Assembly (NCBI RefSeq): GCF_009765985.1
Contig: NZ_LMUM01000027.1
Span: 17,049 to 81,048, forward strand
DNA length: 64,000 nucleotides
Direction of reading: 5' to 3'
From: Acidobacterium sp. S8
GTDB taxonomy: Bacteria > Acidobacteriota > Terriglobia > Terriglobales > Acidobacteriaceae
The notes beneath the pieces are model-generated. The model was not told the origin of the DNA. It searched no databases and saw only the letters and a list, made by a program, of their open reading frames with translations. The position numbers were made by a program, and so were the translations under genes. Positions 45,765 to 54,263 of this stretch are shown here, one piece after another; positions within the stretch are counted from its first letter, which is position 1, and each line of letters opens with the position of its first letter.

Positions 45765-46481
45765 ATGCTGAAAATTGCGAGGGATCAGCGATGCGATGGA
45801 TCGGGACGTGCAAATGCCGGGAGTCAGAGGCAGATTCAGTTTTACGTGAATGAGAAACCATCGTTGTTGAACCGCGCAATCGAGAATGCCTTTGACCGTG
45901 AGTCTCGATTGCGGTGGGTTTCACCGCTCAAGGATGAGCACTACCAGGAATACAAGGACGTCGAGTTCCTGGCGGAACTAGGCATGAGCAAGCACGGACA
46001 ACAATTGAGGGATTTTTGGCCGAAAGGTGGGCCGCGGTGGGATGCGCTCGCTTGCGTCGAATCCGAAGCTGGCGGCATTCTGCTTGTGGAGGCCAAGAGC
46101 CATATCCCGGAGATGTATGCGGGAGAATGCAGAGCGACTTCCTCGACTTCCCTGAAAATAATAGAGGCGTCGCTTACACATACGAAAACCTGGTTGGGTG
46201 TGGATGGTACGGTGAATTGGCAGGGCCGTCACCGGTATCACCTTAAGGCAACAGAAAGAACCGGATGCCTGTATCAGACGGCTAACCGCCTTGCACACTT
46301 GTATTTGTTTAGGGAAGTGCTGGGGATCGATGCCTGGTTCGTGAACCTTTGCTTTGTTGACGACCCTCATTCTCGAACGACCCGAGCGGAGTGGGAGCTG
46401 GGGTTGGCGGAGGCCAAAAGAAAGATGGGAATCAAGACTGTTTCGTTTGCGGCCGATGTGTTTTTGCCGGCAGCAGAATAG
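45765..46481 (+). CDS. PD-(D/E)XK nuclease-like protein
   Basis: A 238-residue protein. The nuclease-like motif is clear: PRWDALACV with D93, then GGILLVEAKSH with E109 and K111, the D-E-x-K triad on adjacent strands. The C-terminal part is helical with RLAHLYLFREVLGIDAWFVN. I start at ATG 45765, preceded by GGTGGAGG; a GTG at 45753 is in frame. It lies between the attachment site and the defence operon on the same strand. Many similar proteins are annotated hypothetical. Function as nuclease effector or toxin is inference. Confidence 0.65.
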   Translation: MLKIARDQRCDGSGRANAGSQRQIQFYVNEKPSLLNRAIENAFDRESRLRWVSPLKDEHYQEYKDVEFLAELGMSKHGQQLRDFWPKGGPRWDALACVESEAGGILLVEAKSHIPEMYAGECRATSSTSLKIIEASLTHTKTWLGVDGTVNWQGRHRYHLKATERTGCLYQTANRLAHLYLFREVLGIDAWFVNLCFVDDPHSRTTRAEWELGLAEAKRKMGIKTVSFAADVFLPAAE

Positions 46482-46615
46482 GTTCGGGATCCCTCCCTTT
46501 TCTTCTCGCCGGTCCCGATGAGAAAAGGTGGTCTCTCAATTAACGAGTAAAAGTGGCTGCTCCGCAAAGGAGCTACGGACCGGTTCTGGCGCCGTTTCCG
46601 ATGTAGATTCGTACT

Positions 46616-47512
46616 ATGTCCATGCCTGAGCCCTCGCTCTTATTCTTTCGATCGCACCCGGCGAGCGACGAATCCCGCATTGCTCTCGCCAGTTCGATGC
46701 AATCTTTGGACAGTGTCCTTCTCCTTATCGCATTAAGGCGTTACCCACACGCGCTAATTACATGTGATGCGGCCATAGAGAGCGCAATCAAATCGTCCTC
46801 GGCTGGCAAAGCCTTGCCGGAAAGAGTTGGCTTCCAAAAGCTGATTGAGGCGGCAAAGCGCGCATCGAACGAGTTGGCAGCGCTCGCCGACAAAGCACTT
46901 TCAGACTTTAGGGCCGCCCGCAATCGGATGACCCACGAAGGCTTTAGTCCACGGGACGATAGCGAGTCTGTCGGTTTGCTTTTGGAAGTTGGCCTTCCAT
47001 TCCTCCATCAATGCTATCTACAGTTGTTTTCTTTCAATCTCTGGGATGCTCTCCTTCCAGAGTACCTACGGCAACTCACGATCGGCACGGAAGTTTACGC
47101 CCGCGCAAAGGAAGTGGTAGGGCTCGACCGAGCATATTGCCTGAAAAGCCTCGGTCATCTCATTCGATGGAGTCTCAAGGCCAGTTTTTCTGCCGATTGG
47201 GAGATCCAGGAATTGGTCAAAACAGAGGAATTAGGGATCGGGGTCGAGTTCAAGCTTGAGCAGCGCCAAAGGCTTGAGCGGTTGCTCAGCCCAGAGTGGG
47301 TTTTTGATTGTCCCCTGTGCGGTGACCCACAGGCCATCGTCTGCCAGTTGGACGAAAGTGAACTGCGCGTCGGCGATATTGTTCCTAAGCGACTGGCTTG
47401 CACCAACTGCGGATTCGTTGTGGGAACGGCAGAGCTTTTCCTCAGCGAAGCGCTTTTGAGGGATGAGGTTGCCACGGCGCGAGAAGCCATTCTAAAAGAC
47501 TACGGGCTTTAG
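46616..47512 (+). CDS. HEPN-like protein with C-terminal zinc ribbon
   Basis: A 298-residue protein of no named family. The N-terminal half is helical and carries RNRMTH at residues 102-107, which fits the RNxxxH active site of HEPN ribonucleases. The C-terminal 80 residues contain CPLC (C232, C235) and CTNC (C262, C265), a four-cysteine zinc ribbon. HEPN proteins are common RNase effectors in antiviral and abortive-infection systems. It precedes the helicase operon by 314 bp on the same strand, so it may be an effector or a separate system. The HEPN assignment rests on one motif and helix content. Confidence 0.55.
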   Translation: MSMPEPSLLFFRSHPASDESRIALASSMQSLDSVLLLIALRRYPHALITCDAAIESAIKSSSAGKALPERVGFQKLIEAAKRASNELAALADKALSDFRAARNRMTHEGFSPRDDSESVGLLLEVGLPFLHQCYLQLFSFNLWDALLPEYLRQLTIGTEVYARAKEVVGLDRAYCLKSLGHLIRWSLKASFSADWEIQELVKTEELGIGVEFKLEQRQRLERLLSPEWVFDCPLCGDPQAIVCQLDESELRVGDIVPKRLACTNCGFVVGTAELFLSEALLRDEVATAREAILKDYGL

Positions 47513-47639
47513 CTGGAAAGATCGTTTCCCGGCTGTCTCTGCCCTTCACTGCAGAGAGTCGGGAAAGCAGCTTCTTCCGAAAGTCATCGATGACCTTCGC
47601 CGACACATTCCACGCATTGCCGGAATGGGAACAATAGGT

Positions 47640-47828
47640 TCATTTTATGAAGAACTCAAATGCGATTAATGCCTCTCGCTCATCGAAGTGCCCCCCTGCC
47701 GGCGAAAGGCGTTTGATATCTTCGTCAAGTTGCGCTGCAACTTTCGCGGCATCCGCTCCTCCCACCCGTCTGCTAACATGTCTTGTTGCTCCCTTTAAGC
47801 CTTTTGCGATGTGATACTTCGCCGCCAT
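47640..47828 (-). CDS. Possible small protein divergent from the helicase operon
   Basis: A 62-residue frame starting MAAKYHIAKGLKGATRHV, basic at the start and acidic later. Its start codon shares the palindrome CCATGG with the start of the large helicase gene, so the two genes would begin at the same spot in opposite directions. No clear ribosome site or homology. It could be a small regulator or not be real. Confidence 0.3.
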   Translation of the reverse strand: MAAKYHIAKGLKGATRHVSRRVGGADAAKVAAQLDEDIKRLSPAGGHFDEREALIAFEFFIK

Positions 47829-50800
47829 GGATGCTTCTGTCTCTCGACATATCGAGCATGAGAGTGAGAAGTGTCTACGTGCGTATGCTGAGAACCCCAA
47901 GCTAATACTTGAACATGCGGGTATTGAGGCCGGAATTGTCTACGGAGGATACGGCGGTAGGCAGATCTATGAGCTGATTCAGAACGGTGCGGATGCGATG
48001 TTGCACCTACCTGGCAGAATCGAAGTGGTTGCAACTGAAACAGCTCTATATTGCGCGAACGAAGGAACGCCAATCGATTGCCCAGGAGCAGATGTCCTCC
48101 TCAGTTCCAGCATCTCGCATAAGCGGGGTGATGAGATTGGGCGATTTGGCATGGGGTTTAAGTCAGTGCTGGCCCTTACCGACAGGCCGGCCTTCTTCGG
48201 CTCATCCGGCTCATTTCAGTTCAGTGCCGATCTGGCAAATCGGCGAATTCGGCCCCTGTGCCCCGAAGCCAAGGACTTGCCTATTTTGCGGATTGCCGAG
48301 GCTTTAGACACTCGGGATTCTTCTCTCGATGATCCTACGCTGGAACGGTTGTTGCGGTGGGCCACTACAGTGGTTCGACTTCCATATGCTCACGACCACA
48401 GTTGGCTCGACGGGGCTCTGCGAGATTTTCCAGCGGAGTTTTTGCTGTTTGCTCCGCATGTCCGACAGCTTGCCCTTACTGACGAACGTCCGGGAGGAAC
48501 TCGCAGGGTAATAGAGGCTGAACGACCAAATACAGCCGAGATTCTCCTCGTGGAAAAAGACCGTCGGACCACTTGGCGAGTATATTCAAGCATCTTGGAG
48601 CCGGATGCAAGCGCCTTGCAGGATGCAGGCGACAGGTCAGGAAGGGCGCGTGTCCCACTGAGTTGGGCTGTTCCAATGATTCGACAAGAACAGATAGGAA
48701 GCTTGTGGGCATTTTTTCCAACGACCCTAAAGACGTCGCTGTCAGGGATTCTTAACGCCCCGTGGAAGACGAATGAAGATCGTCTCAACCTTCTTCCAGG
48801 ACCATTCAATTATCAGTTGATTGCGGCGGCGGCTGAGCTTGTCTTAAAGAGCCTGCCGAGGCTCTTCCGCGAGGACGATCCGGGAAGCATCCTCGATGTG
48901 CTTCCTGGGCAAGAGCCTCGGGGCTGGGCAGATGAACGCCTCAGTCGTGCGATCTACCGACTTGCGACAGAAGCGCGAATTGTCGCCAATCAAGACGCAA
49001 AGCTCGAAGCGGCTGGAAATCTGAAGCTGCCTCCGAAGGACTTACCGCCAACCGCGCTGGACATTTGGAGCTCCTCGCCGACCCGTCCGCGAGGATGGGC
49101 TCATGCTTCGCTCGAAAAGGCCCAACGACGGAGTCGCTTGGAGCGAATCGCAGACGGTACGGCAAAGCCAGTAACGATTGCTGCGTGGTTGGAAGCTTTG
49201 GTCTTTCGTCGTGGCGCTGCAGAGTCTATTACAGCATTGCGTTGCGCAGAAGAGTTGGAGAATTGTTCTTACGACATTCGTGAGTTGCGGGAAGCGCGGA
49301 TTGTCTTAACCGCTACAGACGATTGGGTAGGGCCAGAACCTTTGCGGCTATTCTTGCCAAGCGAAGACGGGCCAGTCTCGGGAACGACCACCTTTGTTCA
49401 CCACGAAGTCGCATCGGATAAGTTGGGCCGTTCTGCCCTTTTCACTTTCGGGATCCGCGAAGCTAACCCAGAAAGCGAATTAAGGGTTTTAACGCTAGAT
49501 AATCTTTCAAGTTACGGCGCTAAAGAATGGGCTCGACTTTGGCATGTCGCATCTGCAGTCGGGGACGGTGCGAAGGTAGTGTTGCGCCCTGCTGCCTTGG
49601 AGGGAAAACTGTGCGTGAAGAACATGGAAGGCGATTTCGTGCCCTTGACGCAGCTTCTTTTACCTGGCGGGGTTTTATCACCGGACGACGCTGAGAACTG
49701 CCCGGCACTCATGGATACCGCTTTTCATGAGGCACACCTTCCAGTGTTGCGTGCCCTAGGCGCGACCGACAGTCCGGTTGACAACTACCCATTTCGAGCA
49801 GGCACGATCTTCGATGCATATAGACGGTTTGCTGTAGATCAGTACAAAGCGAAGACTCGCACAGCGCCAAGAGACCGGTCAGATCTATCCTTTGATCGAA
49901 CGTCAGGGCTAGGACCTCTTGACGTCTTCGATCACCTTTCCGAAAAAGGCCGCGCGGCGTTCACTCGTGCTGCCCTTCTATTCGGTGACGAAGTTTGGCG
50001 CATGAGGAACTCCAGGCAACCGAAGCTGCCTGCTATCGTAATTGACTGCTCGCCATGTACTTGGCTGCTTCGCAGACGTGGAGTGCTGCCAACCTCGTGG
50101 GGCCCAAGGCTCGCGCCTGAATCGTTTTCTTCCCGTTTAGAAAACATCGCACCTTTCCTGCCGATTGCCGAATTACCGGTGGAGACTTGCGATCGACTGG
50201 GGTTGAGAACCACCCTCAAGGCCGAAGACCTGGCAACGGCATTGGAGCTATCGCTTGAGATTGATATTGATGATGAAAAATCCTTGTCTTTCTTGTATGC
50301 GATGGCCGCACCAATACTCCCATCACCTAATCGAATGCGTTGCAAGGTGGGCGATGTTTTCAGCATCGTTTCTCCTACCGAGATTAAGCTCGTTGTGGAT
50401 TCTGCTTCTGCGGATTTGCTCAGGGGACAGCAAGTCCCCTATTTGCAGGTTTCTGCAATCGATGCCAAATTACTGTCCGAGAAGTGGGGGCCTTCGATCT
50501 GGTCACCAGACATCTCTACGGCTCGAATCGAAGTTGAGCCGGGAGACCCTGGAATGCCTGTCCCTCTATTCGATCGCTTTCCCCAACTGCGTGGTTATAC
50601 CGCCGATGAAATTGTTTTAGTTAGCTGCACTTCGGTTATCGTGCGGGAAATCTCAGATCGCGGCACACAAATCGAGCCGAGGATGTTTTACCGACAAGGA
50701 GCTGTTGGTTACTATGCAGATTCGTTGGACGAGGAAGAGCTAGTTAACGAAATTGCAAGAAATCTGGTGCCACCTTTAGACGCTCTCCTGGCGAACTCAC

Positions 50801-52449
50801 TCGTACCACGGTCCGCGTCAACGGGCGACGATTCGACGGCACCAGGCGACTTCGCTGCATTGAATACCGTACGACAGGTACGAGCTGCGGAAGCGCCGGC
50901 GGACAAACTACTCGCATTACTGGGCGAAGAGGCCATTCGGCGCCGACTCCCAATCGGGCTTCAGGAAGCTGTCAAATCAGAGCGCGGGAGCGCAGAGTTA
51001 TCTGCCCGAGAAATGAGCGAGATCGCACTGGCACTTTACGCTACCGATGTGCTTCAGGTATACCGCGCCGAGCTTGCCGAAGCCGGCCTTGCTCCTCCAG
51101 CACAGTGGGCAGGAAGCTACAGAGCCCGAGAGTTTGTCACAAAATTGGGATTCTCTGCTAGCTACGCAGGAATGCCAACTCCTAACCGAGATCCCTTACT
51201 CGAAGTACCCGGTCGTCGCAAATTACCGGAGTTGCATGAATATCAGCAATTAATCGTCGATCAGATGCAACATGTCTTGGTCGGGCAAAATGGGTTTCGA
51301 GCATTCATATCTCTCCCGACCGGAGCGGGCAAGACCCGCGTCGCCGTCCAAGGGCTAATCACAGCCATGGCTGCTGGGCGGGTCAGGAAGCCAATACTCT
51401 GGGTCGCACAACAGGACGAACTATGCGAACAAGCAGTTCAGACTTGGCGAGAGGCTTGGGTGGCGCTCGGCCCCGCGGAGATGCTACACATCAACCGTCT
51501 CTGGGGCAGCAATCGCATCTCGCGAATGGGTGGTTTCCAAGTTGTCATCGCGACAATCGCAAAACTAGATCGCGTCTGCGGCGATGCGCAATATGAGTGG
51601 CTGCGCGACATCGGTGCTTTGATCATTGACGAAGCACACACTTCAGTGACTCCAAGTTACACGCAATTATTGGTGTGGTCCGGATTCGGTCGGGTTCGTG
51701 ATAAAGACCATGCACCACTCATAGGACTCAGCGCAACACCTGAAAGAGGCAATGAGATTGAGTCACAAAGATTAGTGGAGCGGTACGACAATCGGCGCTT
51801 AGATGCCAATGCGTTTGGAAACGGAGACGCATATGAAGTACTACAGGACATGGGAGTGCTTGCTCGAGTGCATCACGAATGTATAGATGGCTCTTCGATC
51901 ATGCCCAAAGCCGCAGACTTGGAACAGTTCCGGACGTTCAAGCGCCTTACGCCCGATTTCGAAGAGCGTCTCGGTCGAGACAGCGCGCGAAATAGTTCGA
52001 TTCTTCGATCCATCGAAGCCAAACCAGCGGATTGGCCAATCCTAGTCTTCGCAACCTCGGTCGAACATGCCGAGATACTCGCTGCGTTGCTCACGCTCAA
52101 TGGAATTTCAGCCGCCTGCATAACGGGGCAGACACCCGACGGCGCGCGTGCCGACGCCATTCAGCGATTCCGCGCTGGCACACTCCGCGTACTCACAAAC
52201 TACGCAGTTCTCTCACAGGGATTCGACGCACCGGCTGTTCGCGCTGTATATGTAACACGTCCGACGTTTAGTGCCAACCTTTACCAGCAAATGATTGGTC
52301 GCGGCCTTCGCGGCCCGAAGAATGGGGGCAAATTGGAGTGCCTCATTGTAAACGTCGACGACAACGTTGAGATGTATGGAGAGAAGCTGGCCTTTCACCA
52401 ATTCGCATACCTTTGGGGTGCAGTCGATCAAGATGGAGTTTCCGCTTGA
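47827..52449 (+). CDS. GHKL-ATPase / SF2 helicase fusion protein
   Basis: A 1540-residue protein. The N-terminus (about 30-200) is a GHKL/HATPase domain of the sacsin-like type: catalytic glutamate and asparagine in E49-L-I-Q-N53-G-A-D56, NEGTP at 78-82, and the lid GRFGMGFKS at 105-113. A long middle region of about 900 residues has no recognised motif. The C-terminus is an SF2 helicase: Walker A PTGAGKT at 1164-1170, DEAH at 1268-1271, SATPER from 1302, and motif VI QMIGRGLRG at 1488-1496. It opens the five-gene operon and its stop overlaps the next start. It is probably a DNA or RNA remodelling sensor in antiviral defence; that role is inferred from context. Confidence 0.85.
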   Translation: MDASVSRHIEHESEKCLRAYAENPKLILEHAGIEAGIVYGGYGGRQIYELIQNGADAMLHLPGRIEVVATETALYCANEGTPIDCPGADVLLSSSISHKRGDEIGRFGMGFKSVLALTDRPAFFGSSGSFQFSADLANRRIRPLCPEAKDLPILRIAEALDTRDSSLDDPTLERLLRWATTVVRLPYAHDHSWLDGALRDFPAEFLLFAPHVRQLALTDERPGGTRRVIEAERPNTAEILLVEKDRRTTWRVYSSILEPDASALQDAGDRSGRARVPLSWAVPMIRQEQIGSLWAFFPTTLKTSLSGILNAPWKTNEDRLNLLPGPFNYQLIAAAAELVLKSLPRLFREDDPGSILDVLPGQEPRGWADERLSRAIYRLATEARIVANQDAKLEAAGNLKLPPKDLPPTALDIWSSSPTRPRGWAHASLEKAQRRSRLERIADGTAKPVTIAAWLEALVFRRGAAESITALRCAEELENCSYDIRELREARIVLTATDDWVGPEPLRLFLPSEDGPVSGTTTFVHHEVASDKLGRSALFTFGIREANPESELRVLTLDNLSSYGAKEWARLWHVASAVGDGAKVVLRPAALEGKLCVKNMEGDFVPLTQLLLPGGVLSPDDAENCPALMDTAFHEAHLPVLRALGATDSPVDNYPFRAGTIFDAYRRFAVDQYKAKTRTAPRDRSDLSFDRTSGLGPLDVFDHLSEKGRAAFTRAALLFGDEVWRMRNSRQPKLPAIVIDCSPCTWLLRRRGVLPTSWGPRLAPESFSSRLENIAPFLPIAELPVETCDRLGLRTTLKAEDLATALELSLEIDIDDEKSLSFLYAMAAPILPSPNRMRCKVGDVFSIVSPTEIKLVVDSASADLLRGQQVPYLQVSAIDAKLLSEKWGPSIWSPDISTARIEVEPGDPGMPVPLFDRFPQLRGYTADEIVLVSCTSVIVREISDRGTQIEPRMFYRQGAVGYYADSLDEEELVNEIARNLVPPLDALLANSLVPRSASTGDDSTAPGDFAALNTVRQVRAAEAPADKLLALLGEEAIRRRLPIGLQEAVKSERGSAELSAREMSEIALALYATDVLQVYRAELAEAGLAPPAQWAGSYRAREFVTKLGFSASYAGMPTPNRDPLLEVPGRRKLPELHEYQQLIVDQMQHVLVGQNGFRAFISLPTGAGKTRVAVQGLITAMAAGRVRKPILWVAQQDELCEQAVQTWREAWVALGPAEMLHINRLWGSNRISRMGGFQVVIATIAKLDRVCGDAQYEWLRDIGALIIDEAHTSVTPSYTQLLVWSGFGRVRDKDHAPLIGLSATPERGNEIESQRLVERYDNRRLDANAFGNGDAYEVLQDMGVLARVHHECIDGSSIMPKAADLEQFRTFKRLTPDFEERLGRDSARNSSILRSIEAKPADWPILVFATSVEHAEILAALLTLNGISAACITGQTPDGARADAIQRFRAGTLRVLTNYAVLSQGFDAPAVRAVYVTRPTFSANLYQQMIGRGLRGPKNGGKLECLIVNVDDNVEMYGEKLAFHQFAYLWGAVDQDGVSA

Positions 52450-54254
52450 TTGCGGATGATTTGAGCGCTGAGCAGCGAAGGGTTGCTCAGCTACCGCATC
52501 ATGCACGCGCGTTAGTGTCGGCCGGACCCGGCACAGGTAAAACGCACTTGCTCGTATTTCGGGTTCAAGCACTGTTGGGGCAAGGGTTGACGGCAGCCGA
52601 GATTCTCGTTTTGAGCTTCTCTAGAGCAGCAGTTGGAGAGATCGAATCGCGCCTCCACTCCATGGCGGGCGATGAATCATTCGTTCGAGCGAAAACATTG
52701 GACTCTCTCGCTTTGCGGCTCATTGCATTGCAGGCAATGTTTAATCAGTCCGAACTCCCAGCGCTAGTGACTTTTGATGAGCGAATTGAATGCGCAACAG
52801 CGTTTTTACGGGCCGATGTGGAAGCTGCAACAAAGGCTTTAGGCTTTCGCCATCTTATCGTTGATGAGGTGCAAGATGTCGTCGGAATTCGGTGTGATTT
52901 TGTGCTATCTCTCCTGGGTCTGAAAGAAGTGGGCTTCACGCTTTTGGGAGACCGAGCCCAGGGGATATACGACTTCCAGATGGCTGCTGAGGAACGCCTG
53001 CTTGAACGACCTCGCTTTTATGAAGCCATTCAACAAGCGTTCGGATCAGGTGTACAGCGATTCTCATTAGAGACGAACTATCGTTTGAAAGAGCCGAACA
53101 GAAGGCTTGCCGATCTCGGATTAAGACTTTGCGAAGATGGCGCTGATTTCGAGATCCTGTCAATTGAACTGGAACGGATGGTTGCGAGGCTCCTCTCAGT
53201 TGGTAATTTCGACCGTCTCTCAGAGATGTTGAACAACCAGGGTACGCATGCCCTCTTGTGTGCCACAGGCGGCGAGGCCTTATACCTCTCAAGGGAGTTG
53301 CGCCGACGCGGAATTGCCCATTCACTCAATAGCGATCCCCAGGAGCGCCACTGGTCTCGGTGGATTGTAGACGCGCTAAAAGCACTTCCAACCCATTCGC
53401 TCAGTTGGACACGATTCGCCGACTCATATCCAGAAAATGCAGCGCAATGCTGGCTTGATAAAGAAGCCGCTTGGCGAGAACTCCGACGAATTGCAAGCAG
53501 CCGGGGGCGGTACCTCGACATCCGTGACGTAGTTGGGGGCATGCGCGCGGCCTGGGTGTCCGACAGCGTCGGACAAGCGCCACGCTCAAAGGTGACGGTT
53601 TCCAACGTACATCGAGCAAAAGGTCTGGAATTCGGCACTGTGTATCTCTATGATGAGCCGCATCCAGGAATGGAGCCATTTGCAAGCGATAGAGCCCGAA
53701 GGCTATTCGTCGCCTTGACCAGAACTCGGGGAAAAACGTTCCGAATTCCAAAACAGAGTTGGGCACCTATCGTAAAGGACACTATCGATGATCGATGGCG
53801 TGTCCCGCACTTCAACAGATTTGCCACAATGGAGCTGGAGGTCTGCGCTGAGGATTCCTTGGACAGCTTATTCCCTCCTGGCGGAACGCACGGACTAGCC
53901 GCAGAAACCCAGGAGTATCTGGAAAATACTGTGCAGCCAAATGATCCAGTTTACCTGAGGCGAGTTACGTCTATCAGAGGAGACTCACGTGCCGACTATG
54001 AGGTAGTGCACTGCGATCGTGTCATCGGACTCGTGAGCGGAAACGGGATCGATTTAGGACTTCAGCGCATTCGGAACTCAAGAGACAGGACTTGGGAGCT
54101 TCCGCTCGGTATTGATGAGCTCTTTGTGAACAATATCGAAGCAACTGCAGGGTTGCCGAATGCCGCTCAACAATGCGGACTCGGCAACATAGACGTCTGG
54201 TTGAAAGCGTCGATCGTTGGACTGGGCCGGCTGCAATGGCATCGAGCGGATTGA
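52446..54254 (+). CDS. UvrD/Rep-like SF1 helicase
   Basis: A protein of about 602 residues. Walker A GPGTGKT lies at 27-33, followed by VLSFSRAAVGEIESRL (motif Ia), DEVQD at 140-144 (motif II), LLGDRAQGIYDF (motif III) and the late motifs VSNVHRAKGLEFGTVYLYDE (V) and RRLFVALTRTRGKTF (VI). The C-terminal 150 residues are extra. I choose the TTG at 52446 because it overlaps the upstream stop (TTGA) and has GGAG 8 nt before it; a TTG at 52413 is also in frame. It is coupled to the genes on both sides. It would translocate on single-stranded DNA. Confidence 0.85.
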   Translation: MIADDLSAEQRRVAQLPHHARALVSAGPGTGKTHLLVFRVQALLGQGLTAAEILVLSFSRAAVGEIESRLHSMAGDESFVRAKTLDSLALRLIALQAMFNQSELPALVTFDERIECATAFLRADVEAATKALGFRHLIVDEVQDVVGIRCDFVLSLLGLKEVGFTLLGDRAQGIYDFQMAAEERLLERPRFYEAIQQAFGSGVQRFSLETNYRLKEPNRRLADLGLRLCEDGADFEILSIELERMVARLLSVGNFDRLSEMLNNQGTHALLCATGGEALYLSRELRRRGIAHSLNSDPQERHWSRWIVDALKALPTHSLSWTRFADSYPENAAQCWLDKEAAWRELRRIASSRGRYLDIRDVVGGMRAAWVSDSVGQAPRSKVTVSNVHRAKGLEFGTVYLYDEPHPGMEPFASDRARRLFVALTRTRGKTFRIPKQSWAPIVKDTIDDRWRVPHFNRFATMELEVCAEDSLDSLFPPGGTHGLAAETQEYLENTVQPNDPVYLRRVTSIRGDSRADYEVVHCDRVIGLVSGNGIDLGLQRIRNSRDRTWELPLGIDELFVNNIEATAGLPNAAQQCGLGNIDVWLKASIVGLGRLQWHRAD

Positions 54255-54263
54255 GAGGACTTC

